From contig CM034406.1 in NCBI GenBank assembly GCA_019925095.2, positions 19,806,888 through 19,870,887 of the forward strand: a DNA stretch of 64,000 bases, read 5' to 3'. Position 1 is the stretch's first letter, and every line of letters starts with the position of its first letter. The DNA comes from Dendrolimus kikuchii. Its lineage: Eukaryota; Arthropoda; Insecta; Lepidoptera; Lasiocampidae. The notes under the pieces are model-generated. The model ran no database searches and was not told the origin of the DNA. It saw only the letters and a program-made list of their open reading frames with translations. The position numbers and the translations under genes are program-made. Below, in pieces: positions 30,053-40,838 of this stretch.

Positions 30053-30335
30053 CTTTTTTTTATTGCAGGAGTTCAGCAGACAGGCAGACGACCCACTTGA
30101 TGGAAAGCGGTTACCATCGCCTATGGACATTTACAACACCAAATGTGCTACAAATGCGCCGCTGCTCTCTTATGGGAAACTGGGACCTGGTCACTAATAC
30201 CGGAACACAATTCAAGGTTGTTATGGCGACATACTTTAGACCAGGGGTGGTAGCCATCCAGTCGGCCAAATGCCCTAGGACAGGCCGCCCGGCCGCAGGA
30301 AATTGTATTCTTTCTCCGTTCCTGCACGGATAGAA
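30053..30335 (-). repeat. Rep-A SINE-like repeat with internal deletion
   Basis: TATTGCAGGAGTTCAGCAG to CCTGCACGGATA; about 35 bp missing after GGCCAAATGCCCTA. A second short plus-strand Rep-A piece (CCTAAGAGACGACAAAAC) follows at 30340-30390. Confidence 0.85.
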
Positions 30336-30736
30336 GTCTACCTGTCCTAAGAGACGACAAAACAACCCACAGCCAGATGGTAGGGTATTAATTTTGACAC
30401 ACGTGAAATAAGAGCTTGTTTAGTATGTTACTGTTTTACTGTCATATATATCCCTGCTCCATCTGGGATTATATTAATGTTAATGGTTGTGGCCAAATTC
30501 GTCTTATTTATAGCGTGAAAATTAACGCCACTAATGATTACATTAGATTATTGGGCCTGATCTTAGGGGGGAGGGGGTTCAAGCCGGGGTCATATCTGAC
30601 TATAACATTATGCCATATGGACCAAGAATCTACAATTTTTTTGACAGATTAATTCATGTAACAACGTGACGTCTTTAGGCTGGCATACGCAACAGTAACT
30701 GCGGACTAGTGTTGTGTAGGACAAGTGTGAGCCAGT

Positions 30737-31369
30737 TAGGGATGCAAACAAAACATCGATGTTTACAAAAATCGATGTATCGTTCATAAAAATCGGTGTT
30801 TTAACATCGATGTTGAAACCAAAACATCGACGATACATCGTTGTTCAAGATCGATGTTTTATACATAGACATAACGCGCCATCTTGCGCTCTATCTGTGT
30901 TCCACACAGATTTTCTTTATATAATTTTTTTCATAGATTTTCTTATTGCCAATAATAATTTATAATATAAAAGTTGATTGTTATACTTATTTCTTCCATT
31001 TCTATTAAAAATGACATCTTCCTAAGATGTAAATTTATTTTAAATGGTGATAGGGATATGTCAGTGTATGCCTACGCTGTTGAATAGTACCTAAGTACGG
31101 TACTGAACGTTGGATAAAGCAAAAGACATATAAATAGAATAAACATAATATAAGGTGTGCTATGGTGGTTTTGGGCGATACATCGATGTTAAAAAAAAAC
31201 GAGGTTTTATTTGCGTCGCAGGAACAAGCGTCAAGAGTTTATGTAAATGGTGATAAAAAAACATCGATACATCGTTCATAAACATCGATATTTTCAACAT
31301 CGATGTTTCACTTTTGAAAACATCGATATCCTAATATCGATGTTTTTTATGAGCGATGTTGCATCCCTA
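30737..31369. mobile_element. hAT-like MITE rich in ATCGATG
   Basis: TAGGGATGCAA at the left is inverted as TTGCATCCCTA at the right; 8-bp flanks GAGCCAGT and GAGCCAAT differ at one base. An 8-bp duplication with these ends is typical of hAT elements. Both subterminal regions carry many AACATCGATGTT motifs. No transposase frame. Confidence 0.85.
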
Positions 31370-32715
31370 GAGCCAATACATTTGTACAACCTCTACGGAT
31401 ACTTCCATGACAAAGAGAGACAACATGACATGTCATCAAGAAGCTTACACACAATGGAGGTTTCGTTCCGAATGCCTAACTGAAGACCAATAATTTGTCC
31501 TTGAATGACGTCACTTTTATCTTTTGTCTCTTTCTTTAGGGTGACAATACTGTCTTTTAAAAATATGGATAATAAATTACTTTTCATTTTTGTATCACGT
31601 TTGCCATGACTGATTTTGCTTAACAATTAACAAAAACCTGATAGCTGCCATTTTTTAACCGACGACGAAAAAAGAGAAGTTATATGTTTGACCGCTGTCC
31701 GTCTGTGGCACCGTATCTCTTGAACGAGTCAACTAATTCGGATACAATTTTTGTATCCCGCGTTGACATTATAGCGCCATTTCAACGAGCAAACCTTATC
31801 GTGCCATCCATCAATTAAAGCATATATAGGTGTTACTCAATCGAATTTGATGGCTCGACGATAGGTATTATTTTCGACTTTTTATGTGTAAGCTTCTACG
31901 ACTGCTAGCTTCTACAAGTAAAATAAGGTAACCGGAGCCGATCACATCCGACTCTTAACGAACATTTCCGAACCAGAAGTTTTGACTGTACTGCGTAGAC
32001 CGCTACAATTGTGAGGAACTTGACAAATAAGGTAATGACGCTCACTGTCGCACCAACCTCATTGCTTTTGTTGTACTACCGCAAACCGTTCAAATCTGGT
32101 CTCATTTAAAGTGGTACATTTTACTGGTTCCGTACAAAATGTCATGTTACTCTTACAAACTCATTTTATAATCATATCCTACTAGTACTACTACTCATAT
32201 TGAGTACAACACTACTGCGGTCACAGAGATGTATAATAGATGAAAAAGATACTATAGTTAGTGCGTTTTCATAATAGTCATTCGTTGATCGCGTATAGGT
32301 GTCACGACATTTGCACTCACTCACTTACCTTCTGTGACCAACTATACTTTGCTTCTAAAGTCAAATTTTAAATACTTTATCGCGTATTTACAACTATTTC
32401 CTACCTCTGACTTTTATAGACGAAACTAGAGTTTACCCCGTGGCTGAACCGCTGGTCAACCTCTGGTGCGTGCTTCTTCTTTAAAGTAGTCACAAGACAG
32501 GTTACATTGTATTAAATTTTCGATCAACTCGACCATATCACTCAAATCGACCAAATTAAAGGAAATTACGAAAATGGCAAATCAATCAAAATAAAACCTA
32601 TCCTACTTTCTGGGATAATCTTTACATAAATCTATCCCCAAACTTATCCCATTATCCGGGATGAAAAGCATTCCTTATCCACCCTCGGTATTAAAATTAC
32701 ATATATACCGAATAG
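31370..32715. other. No gene recognised
   Basis: Contains decayed repeat text (GTCCGTCTGTGGCACCGTATC and similar) and no exon or RNA gene that I can support. Confidence 0.4.
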
Positions 32716-32976
32716 AATAAACAGATATACAATGCAAAAGTGGATGGATGCAGAAGTCGTGGAAGGCCACGACACACTTTCCATGATCAAATTGATCGTG
32801 TACTAGCAGAAGGTGATGTTAGGAGCCTTAAGAACAGACGAGCGTGCATGACAAGAGTTATGAATGTCAAAGAAGCAAGTGAGGTGTGTAAGAATAAGCC
32901 TAAATGGCGCTCTGTTGTTCGTGCCTACCCCGCAAGGGAACTGGCGTGAAGTTATGTATGTATGTATGTATGTATA
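32716..32976 (+). mobile_element. RTE-like LINE 3' end
   Basis: Encodes VDGCRSRGRPRHTFHDQID through AYPARELA stop with a (TATG)n tail; 5'-truncated. Confidence 0.85.
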
Positions 32977-33615
32977 TACCGAATTTCAACCAAATTGGTC
33001 CAGTAGTTTTTCCATAAAAGCATAACAAACAGAGAGACAAATATATTTTTATCCCGGACACTATCCCTTTTTTAGACTTAAAAAGTATCCTATGTTTATC
33101 CTCGGCATCGAAAATATAATATATATACTGAGTTGCAGCCAAATCGGTCCGGTAGTTTTCCCGTGAAAACGGAACAGACAGACAGAGTTACTTTCGCATT
33201 TATAATATTAATAAAGATTTTACGTACGCTTCGATCGGTGCGTTGTTGCCCTTCCGTCGATGCGTTGTTGCCGATTCGTGCCGAAGGGGGGCGGAGCTTA
33301 TGCAACTTGGATCGGAAGTTCATAATGCTGGTGTTGGCGTTTGTAACACACCATAGGCAGCGGAAGTCACAGGGGATAAATTAAGAATTAATTATGTAGT
33401 GGAACACAATAGATGGCGCTGTGCAATAATTGATGTCACAAACGTTTCCCGAAACATACAAAGAATATACACAAAATTTCAACTGTAACAGATGGGCCTA
33501 GGCCTGCGAGGAACAACATTAGCCTCGCTGGAAGATCTTCCTTTGAGACGGAGGAGCATTCCATCTCGCTCTTCCACCCTATCGGGGCTCACCCTTCAAT
33601 TAAAACAATATTAAA

Positions 33616-33621
33616 TTTATT
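33616..33621 (-). promoter_or_regulatory. Gene A polyadenylation signal
   Basis: AATAAA on the minus strand, about 65 nt after the stop codon. Confidence 0.6.
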
Positions 33622-33683
33622 TAGTCGAGAAATTTAATGAATAGCTATTTAGTATTCAGTAGAAAAATTTAATGAATAAATTT

Positions 33684-36231
33684 TTATCGTTTGCCTTCTG
33701 CTGCAATAAGAGCAGCTATCTTCTGTTGCAAATCATCATCATTTCCACCGCCCACAGTTTTGATGACAGTCTTCTCGTTGGATACAGGTTTGTTCTGTGC
33801 CAGATACTTCAAGATCTCATCGGAAGAAGGGTTTGAGGCATCTGCGTTCTGTTTCTGTTGGGCTTGGAGAAGCTGAATGTACTGGAGTAATTTCTTCTGA
33901 TCGACGCCAGAGTTCGCCGAACTGGTTGAAGCGGCTGGTCTTTGACCACCACCTCCTCCACCCATACCCAAAAGACCGCCGAGAAGATCACCAGCACCTC
34001 CCATCCCGGGCATAGAACCACCTCCCATGTCCATTCCTTGCATGTTGCCCATGTCCATGGGTTTATCATTGCCACGGCTATGGATCCCGGTGATGTCTTC
34101 AAGGCCTTTCGTGATCAAAGATTCCAGATTGTGGGCAATCGGGTTGTTGGTATGTGGAAGAGGAATGCCGAAGAGATGGTGCTCCATGGGTCCAAAGAGC
34201 GGGCTGCTGGAAACCACCGCCACGAGAGCCAGGACGAATAAAGCCTGGAAAATATTTTCATCAAAATATTACTTGACCTGTATTTAAATGCTGCCCCCTT
34301 TGTGGGAACGTTACCAACGGTCGAAGTTTTAAGACTTATTTTCTATTTAATGTTTTTACTGAATATTTAATGCGACTTTCCATGATCAAATTGATCGTGT
34401 ACTACCAGAAGGTGATGTCAGGAGCCTTAAGAACAGACGAGCGTGCATGACAAGAGTTATGAATGTAAAGAAGCAAGTGAGGTGTATAAGAATAAGCCTG
34501 AATGGCGCTCTGTTGTTCGTACCTACCCCCATGGGAACTGGCGTGAAGTTATGTGTCTAAGTATGTATTTAATGCCAATTATCCATGTAGAAAACCAGCA
34601 GTCTTTTCCCTTCTAGTGTAATATATATATAATACTTGTTATCCGTTGGTTTGAATGCTCCTAATCTCTCCCGGGAAAGTTCCAGCGTGATTCCCAGGAT
34701 AGAAAGTATATATATCTTGGGTTTGACCAAGGCCTTTTGACAGAACCCGAAATAAATTCCAATTTCGGCCTTTGACCAAAGTATTTTAGTCAAACCTTTT
34801 TAGTCAAATATCGAACGTAAAATTAGCTGTTTCGGGGTTAGCCTTTTTTTTTTGGCCAGGGGAAATCCGTTTGAGGACTAAGCCGCGACAGGCACAGAAG
34901 CCTGGGGGGATGTTCGCGACCCGTGTGAGTGTGGGATTCGCCAGATCGGGGGTGGCACTAGCGTGCCCAGTCAGAACTGGTGCCACGCTATTGCCACTCC
35001 CCAGTTAGGGATACCCACTTAAACCCTTGGGTGTTCCCTCCTGCGCCTTATGCCAAGGCTACGGGAAAATGCCCCCCCTCACTGGGCCTCTTCCTATGCC
35101 AGGGGACGTATCCCCCGGCTACTACTTGGTCTATTCCATGCGTGGGGCGGTCTGTAACGCGCCCCACAGGAAGAGAGATGAGCGCGCGCGGAACACTCGC
35201 GCTCTCATCTCGACGGCATGTGCGGGTGAGTGAGGACCCCTATACCCCTAGGGGCCCCACCCGCGCTGCCCGCTTACGGTGGCCGAAGGTCGAGCTCGGA
35301 CCTCCGGCGTCGGCGCGTCCTCCTTTGGCGGGAGCGGAGCAAGGACGTACGCTCACGCTCCCGCTCCGCCTCCTCCTTCGCAAACGTAATGTACTCGCAG
35401 GAGGAGACTGCGTCCCATCCGGTGGAGCTCCCGACCATGGTTCGAACCACGGCTGGGAGCGAAAGGTCGAATCCGGGCTAGTTTTCGCAAGAGCGACAGA
35501 GCAGCTAGATGGACGAGCTTCGGGGTTTGCCTAGTCGATCCTAGAAGCGTCTAAAACAGACTCAGTCAAACGTCGATTCGTATTGCACTTGTTACATGTT
35601 TAATGACTGAACAAATTGGTCTCTCCTAGGTTAGATAAAATTTCGTTAGTCATAGGCAGAAAAACGTCATTTCTTTGGAGTTTGACTAAGATGTTAGGCC
35701 TGAGGTTTGACTCGTCAAATCTAGGAGCTACAGAGCTTCGAGAATATATACACTAATGTGCTAAACTTTTATCCGTGCAGGAACGGAGAAAGAATACAAT
35801 TTCCTGCGGCCTGGCGGCCTGTTGTAAGAGACGACTTAACAACCCACAGCCAGGTGGTAGGGCATTTGCCCAACTGGATAGCTACCACCCCTGGTATAAA
35901 GTATGTCGCCATAACAACCTTGAGTTGTATTCCGGCATTAGTGACCAGGTTCCAGTCTCCCTTAAGAGAGCAGCAGCGCATTTGTAGAAACTTTCGTGTT
36001 ACAAATGTCCATAGGCGATGGTAACCGCTTTCCATCCAGTGGACCGTCTGCCTGTTTGCTGATCTCCTGCAATAAAAAAAAATGTGGCTATACGTGGACG
36101 ACGTTATTTTTAACGCCTTACATAAAACGCATTCGACCACAGCCTAAATCTTTATCATCATCGCAGATAAAGCTCTAAATGTTGGAGACATACAAATGAA
36201 TACGTTATTAATTTACCTTAGTAAGAGCCAT
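33684..36231 (-). CDS. Gene A: 191-aa secreted Gly/Met-rich protein
   Basis: Two coding exons: 36217-36231 (MALTK) and 34244 down to 33684, joined by GT-AG at phase 0. The signal peptide is MALTKALFVLALVAVVSSS, with cleavage likely near SSS/PLF. The mature protein has a conserved-looking part (PLFGPMEHHLFGIPLPHT, ITGIHSRGNDKP), a Met/Gly stretch (MDMGNMQGMDMGGGSMPGM), a Gly run, then a Gln-rich helical region (LLQYIQLLQAQQKQNAD) and a C-terminus DLQQKIAALIAAEGKR. A TATA box and initiator match precede exon 1. The intron holds LINE and Rep-A insertions. I do not recognise the family; it looks like a small extracellular, possibly structural or defence-associated protein, but this is not shown by any catalytic or cysteine motif (no Cys in the mature part). 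Confidence 0.85.
34374..34567 (+). mobile_element. RTE-like LINE 3' end in gene A intron
   Basis: TTTCCATGATCAAATTGATC to GGCGTGAAGTTATGTGT with indels; degraded tail. Confidence 0.75.
34843..35490 (-). mobile_element. R1-like LINE 3' end in gene A intron
   Basis: On the minus strand, LSLPAVVRTMVGSS and AKEEAEREREERT-like text ending ELDLRPP stop matches the C-terminus of the element at 55428; a GC-rich UTR and A-tail (poly-T at 34843) follow. The GC-rich open frames on the plus strand here are shadows. Confidence 0.8.
35771..36082 (+). repeat. Rep-A SINE-like repeat in gene A intron
   Basis: Full-length ATCCGTGCAGG to CAATAAAAAAAA, about 135 nt from exon 1. The duplicated unit 2 lacks it, so it inserted after the duplication. 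Confidence 0.9.
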
Positions 36232-36249
36232 TGTTGATTGTTGAGTATC

Positions 36250-36284
36250 GAATGAAAGTCACTTTCGAGAGTATTACTTTTATA
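36250..36284 (-). promoter_or_regulatory. Gene A core promoter (TATA and Inr)
   Basis: TATAAAAG (36277-36284) and TCATTC (36250-36255, arthropod initiator pattern) are spaced so that the initiator A lies 32 nt into the TATA-anchored frame. This gives a 5' leader of about 21 nt before ATG. Confidence 0.75.
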
Positions 36285-36509
36285 CGGAATCATAATCAAT
36301 AAATATAACACGTTAATAACAAGATAGGGTATTGAATAATTATTTTTCCAATCAAATTGTTATTAGAAAACCATTTTAGTATGTTTATCTTTGTACACAT
36401 TAATACAAAGATAAACATAATTACTTCAACCAGTTCTAACTGAATATAAATCAAATATTAGCAGATAAAAAGAAAAAAAAATTAACCGTACAAAAATTAA
36501 AAAAAAATC

Positions 36510-36580
36510 TCTCCGGCGGGGAATCGAACCCCGGTCTCCCGCGTGACAGGCGGGGATACTGACCACTATACTACCGAAGA
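36510..36580 (-). tRNA. tRNA-Asp (GTC)
   Basis: 71 nt, minus strand. Acceptor TCTTCGG pairs with CCGGAGA (one G-T), anticodon loop CTGTCAC carries GTC, anticodon stem CCCGC/GCGGG, T arm CGGGGTTCGATTCCCCG. A TTTTTTTT pol III terminator follows immediately. No intron. An identical second copy is at 44688-44758. Confidence 0.95.
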
Positions 36581-36880
36581 TGTCAGTAGTACATGCAAAA
36601 TATGTAATTAAACATTCTTAATACAGGACGTATCTTGCGTCGTAGCTTTGCTAACGTCCGATCTTCCAGCCACTAGTATGTCATGAGCTTATGTGACTTG
36701 AATCGGAAGTTCATAATGCTGGTGTTGGCGTTTGTAACACACCATAGGCAGCGTAAGTCGTGGGATATGTAATGGGATAAATGAAGAATTAATTAAAACA
36801 ATATTCAATTTATTTAGTCGAAAAATTTAATGAAATAATTATTTAGAATTTAGTAGAAAAAAATATTGAATAAATTTATT

Positions 36881-37189
36881 ATCCGTGCAGGAACGGAGAA
36901 AGAATACAATTTCCTGCGTTGGGGCGGCCTGTCGAAAGAGGCGACTTAACAACCCACAGCCAGGTGGTAGGACATTTGCCCGACTGGATGACTACCACCC
37001 CTGGTCTAAAGTATGTCGCCATAACAATCTTGAGTTTTGTTCCGGCATTAGTGACCAGGTTCCAGTCTCCCTTAAGAGGGCAGCAGCGCATTTGTAGCAA
37101 CTGGTGTTGCAAATTTCCATAGGCGATGGTAACCGCTTTCCATCAAGTGGGCCGTCTGCCTGTCTGCTGATCTCCTGCAATAAAAAAAA
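36881..37189 (+). repeat. Rep-A SINE-like repeat at the 3' end of the gene B remnant
   Basis: Full length; inserted next to the former gene B stop codon (flanks AATAAATTTATT and TATCGTTTGCC), which are contiguous in gene A as AATAAATTTTTATCGTTTGCC. Confidence 0.9.
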
Positions 37190-37462
37190 TATCGTTTGCC
37201 TTCTGCTGAAATAAGAGCAGCTATCTTCTGCTGCAAATCAACAGAATTTCCACCACCCACAGTTTTTATGACAGTCTCTTCTCATTGGATGCAGGTTTCT
37301 TCTGTGCCAGATACTCCAAGATCTCATCGGAAGACGGGTTCGAGGCATAGGCGTTCTGTTTCTGTTGGGCTTGGAGTAGCTGGAAGTACTGGATTAATTC
37401 CTTCTGGTCGACACCAGAATCGCGGAGCTGGTTGAAGCTGCTGGTCTTTGACCACCGCTTAA
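37190..37462 (-). pseudogene. Gene B remnant: detached 3' half of exon 2
   Basis: Minus-strand translation contains SGVDQKELIQYFQLLQAQQK and ASNPSSDEILEYLAQKKPAS, matching the C-terminal half of gene A. A two-base insertion around 37275 (GTCTCTTCTC for GTCTTCTC) shifts the frame before the last 20 residues. The 5' edge stops at TTAA (37459-37462), beyond which 3.4 kb of transposon sequence separates it from its 5' half at 40839. No promoter of its own. Confidence 0.85.
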
Positions 37463-37559
37463 CTTTACCATATAGTACGTCTCTGTTATTTTTGGAGAAT
37501 ATTTTTTAATCTGTGGCGTTTGACGCATTCTTAAGCATATTGGTAGGTGATATAATAAA

Positions 37560-37979
37560 AGGTGGTTGGGCGCCGTCGTCAGCCGGGAGCTCAGAGGCGC
37601 AGATACGCGCATGACTTCCTTCCCTAGGATAATACCGCTTCAGGGGCCCTCATGCATCAAGGGAGCAGAGGAGTCTTCACCCCTGTCGTCGAAGTGAGTT
37701 AGCTCTTCCAGGGGCTTTCTCAGGCACTTATTGCGCTAGGATCGGCGTGGGCGTAACTACGTTCTAAGTCTCATGCCTTTCCTGCCATAAGCGCGGGGCA
37801 TGGGAGGAGAGTGGTTTTAGTGAGTATTAGCCATTCGGGCTCGAGTCTCCACACAAGCCGGTTGATTATTGTTTGGATTGCCCTTTCTGGGAATGCCTCC
37901 ATGATCGACTATGGTCTAATCCCTTGCAAAGGACCCGGTATTGGGCGTAACTAGCATTTCCCCCGCCTGAAAAAAAAGG
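37560..37979 (+). mobile_element. R1-like LINE 3' UTR, first copy
   Basis: ATACCGCTTCAGGGGCCCTC to TTTCCCCCGCCTGAAAAAAAA parallels 38825-39159. Confidence 0.75.
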
Positions 37980-38204
37980 TGGTATCCCAAAAAGTTTTCT
38001 AAGCTGACAAGTTTACGCACTGTCAAAATATTGCATCATTTCTTTATTTTTTTCATGTGGTCAATATCACTTGCAGTGGGCTCCGAAAAAAACTGGTATT
38101 AAAAGAAGCGGACTACAGGTAAGTGACTTATATTTAATGACATGTAGTGGATACTTAACAGAATATATCGTATATAAATCAGGTTATGTAAAGTTACCAC
38201 ACTC

Positions 38205-39159
38205 TATGTCGGGGCTCCAGGCGGACGTACTTGCCAAAGTTCGGCGCTCCCGACAGGATGCCGTCGCCCGTGGCCTGGTTTATTGCCAGGCCAAGCTTCA
38301 GGCGATCAGGACGCGGGAAACCGCGTCCATGATCCAAACTTGGTCGAGAGAGTTGGAAAATCCTGTGGCTGGCATTGCGACAGTAGAGGCGGTACTCCCG
38401 CACCTGTTGTGATGGCTCTCGCGGAAACGCGGGACCCTGACTTTCAGGATGACGCAGATATTTACCGGGCATGGGTGCTTCGACAAGTATCTGAATCAGA
38501 TTGCGGGTTGCCTGCCTTCCCCTCAATGCCGCCAGTGTGGCGCACGAGGTACCGCGTTTCATACGCTGGTCGAATGCGCAGCATGGGCACCGCAGCGATT
38601 TGAACTCGAGACCCTCGTAGGTCCGATCGATTCGCTCGGCAGTTTGGTGCAAGCCATGCTGCATAGCGACGATCATTGGGTGGACGCGGCCAATTTCTGC
38701 GAGACTGTCATGTCTCAAAAGGAGATGGCGGAACGAGTAAGGGAGAGAGGTGCGCATGCGTCTCGCGGGTACCGACGTCAGTCGGAGTCCCAGAAACGCA
38801 TATACGCGCAAAATCTCCTCCCGTAATACCGCTGCAGGTGCCCTCTAGCATCTAAGGAGCAGAGGAGTCTTCACCCCTGTTGACGAAGTGAGTTTGCCTT
38901 TGCCGGGGCATTCTGAAGCACTGATGCGCTAAGATCAGCGTGGGCGTAACTACGTTCTAAATCTCACGCTCTTCCTGCCATAAGTGCGGGGCACATGGGA
39001 GGAGGGTGGTTTTAGTGGAGTATTGAGTAGTCGAGTCTCCACACAAGCCGGCGATTTGACTCTAGTGCCCATTCATGGTCTCACCTCTCGTCGCTTTGGT
39101 CTAATCCCTAGTAAGGACCCGGTAGTGTGCGAAAATTATTTCCCCCGCCTCAAAAAAAA
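38205..39159 (+). mobile_element. R1-like LINE 3' portion with CCHC-type motif
   Basis: In overlapping frames it encodes CFDKYLNQIAGCLPSPQC, RQCGARGTAFHTLVEC (zinc-knuckle-like Cys/His pattern), DHWVDAANFCETVMSQKEM and a stop at 38824-38826, followed by a 330-nt GC-rich UTR and CCGCCTCAAAAAAAAA. A frame break near 38410 marks it as dead. The C-terminal CCHC motif after the RT is a feature of R1/R2-type LINEs. Confidence 0.8.
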
Positions 39160-39329
39160 ACTTTCTCGGGGCATTTTACCTGAGGCTAGGGTTGTTAAAC
39201 TCGAGTTTACAAATGCCTATTTACGGATAACGGAAGTTTATGGTCAATTTATTTTTTATTTTTTATTGCTTTTTAGTAAAGGGCGCTTGTTTGTTGGGTG
39301 TGGTTTTGTGAAGGATTCTTTTCTTATTA

Positions 39330-39620
39330 CTTTCAGATTATTATGATTATGTCTCCAGAAAAAAGAAGCAGACAACGGATATGAGCGCGACATTATAGAA
39401 ACGAAGAGATGTTGTTATTAGTGGTCCGCCTGGTAAAGAATAAAAGCGCCACGTCTTATCAAGCCGAAAGAAAATTTGGCACACCCAGATGCGCAATTGA
39501 AAAAAGATTTTTTTTTTTATAATAACAAACCCGGATAAACGAACGGCCTTTCGTTTATCGAAAGAAGAAGAACAGCAATTAATCAAAGTACTCGTGGCAG
39601 CGGAAGACTTCGGAGGTCCG
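39330..39620 (+). pseudogene. pogo-like transposase N-terminal remnant (psq helix-turn-helix)
   Basis: Translation gives VKNKSATSYQAERKFGTP then AIEKRFFF, a Psq-type helix-turn-helix pattern, and after a frame break LSKEEEQQLIKVLVAAEDFG, the linker seen in pogo/Tigger-like transposases. Stops and frameshifts show it is dead. A possible exon-like piece at 38075-38117 (TTGCAG/TGGGCTCC, CTACAG/GTAAGT) may belong to the same element. Confidence 0.6.
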
Positions 39621-40145
39621 TTGTAAAAGACTTTTTAGTTTGTAACTTTAATAATTGTTTTTAGAATTATACTTAATCTGAGTTTGTTAATTTTGATTGA
39701 TTTTCATTTCAATGTCTACTTCTAAAAGTTTTGAGTTTAAATGACAATTTTATTTTACCGCAACACATACACACCCTCGGTCAATTCAAATAATAATAAT
39801 AATAATTATTATTATTATTTGGTTAATTTCAAAAATCTTCGAGCATCATTACCTTCATATTAATTTTATCCATTCAAGCATGCTAGAAAGGTGCACAAAG
39901 GTAAGTAATTTCGACAATTTGCGTAAAAACTGTTGGGAAAAATACTTTTCATGATGTACTTCGTTATAGGTTTAATGTAAACTGGAGTTTAGGTAATGTT
40001 GCCAAAAATAGGTCAATCTACATAAGCTTCAAGATCATTTTATAGTTTATACAACAAATACATGCTAGAGCTACAAAACCTTAAATAAGTTGCTTTATGA
40101 GGGAAATAGGTTCACAAAATAATAATTGTAATAATTTATTGTAAA

Positions 40146-40762
40146 CCCGCAGGGGGGCTTTGTGGCGAAGCCTTAGGTGAGGAGCGACACCTCGTACCCG
40201 ACTCCGGGGGCCAAGACAAAGCCCCGCCTCCGTGCTTGCCGTAACCAGCCCGCACGGAGTAGAGATCGCTAGAGCTAAGACTCAAGCTCCAGGGGTGGAA
40301 GTGATAAATCGCCTAACGTCGGAAGTAGCTTCGGTGAACCTGCAGCCCAGCTCTCGACAGCCCTTAGCCACTCACCACACCCATGTTGCCCCTGTCTTCC
40401 ATGGCATGTTTTGGGGCCTATGCAGGGAGTGGCGATTCACCCTCTGCCCATTTATCCATGTTCCCCGAACATTGGGACGGGCAGACGCCATAGTCCCCAT
40501 ATTCCCAGACCCCTAGTACCACTAGCAGTTCACCCCAATAGCCCGGTACTTTTTGTTCTCATTTCCCACAATAGTCCCACACTGGCCGGGGCTTGTCCTT
40601 GGGTGCATTACTATATGGTGTAGACAGGGATAATCGCCGGTCAGTGTCACGCCACATTTACATTAAATTTGTCAAAGGGCCTCTACGTGTTGGCCTCCCC
40701 ATGGTCCCACGCCTTCCAAATGTCCGGGCCATTTTTTTGGTCCGTGGTCTTCAAAGACATAC
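40146..40762 (+). repeat. Rep-C, 600-bp GC-rich repeat, reference copy
   Basis: From AACCCGCAGGGGGGCTTTG to GGTCCGTGGTCTTC. Minus copy at 14815-15497; fragments at 28583 and 47756. No conserved ORF. Confidence 0.75.
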
Positions 40763-40838
40763 ATAAATATTTATTGTAAAAAAAAGCCAGATACAACGAC
40801 AAAGAGTTTAATAGAAAAATAAGGTAAAGATGCCCTAG

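Larger units (their letters stand above)
33288..36605 (-). repeat. Tandem duplication unit 1 (gene A plus tRNA-Asp)
   Basis: GATCGGAAGTTCATAATGCTGG at 33310 and the end CATGCAAAATATGTAAT after the tRNA recur, in the same order, in unit 2 (from about 36670 to 44790). The unit includes 3' flank, two exons, intron, promoter and tRNA. Confidence 0.85.
37463..40838. mobile_element. Composite transposon insertion splitting gene B
   Basis: 3376 bp between TTAA at 37459-37462 and TTAA at 40839-40842. It contains two R1-like 3' ends, a pogo/psq-like transposase remnant and a Rep-C copy. Whether the TTAA pair is a true target duplication of an original piggyBac-like carrier cannot be settled; I see no clear matching TIR. 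Confidence 0.65.

Noticed and set aside
33942..34241. Plus-strand frames opposite gene A
   Set aside because: Antisense shadows of the Gly/Met-rich exon; the minus frame has signal peptide, splice site and promoter.
34980..35534. 184-codon GC-rich plus-strand frame
   Set aside because: It is the antisense of an R1-like LINE 3' end in the gene A intron, whose coding sense is the minus strand.
38194..38811. 205-codon minus-strand frame
   Set aside because: It is the shadow of the LINE C-terminal domain read on the plus strand, where a zinc-knuckle motif and conserved C-terminus are visible.
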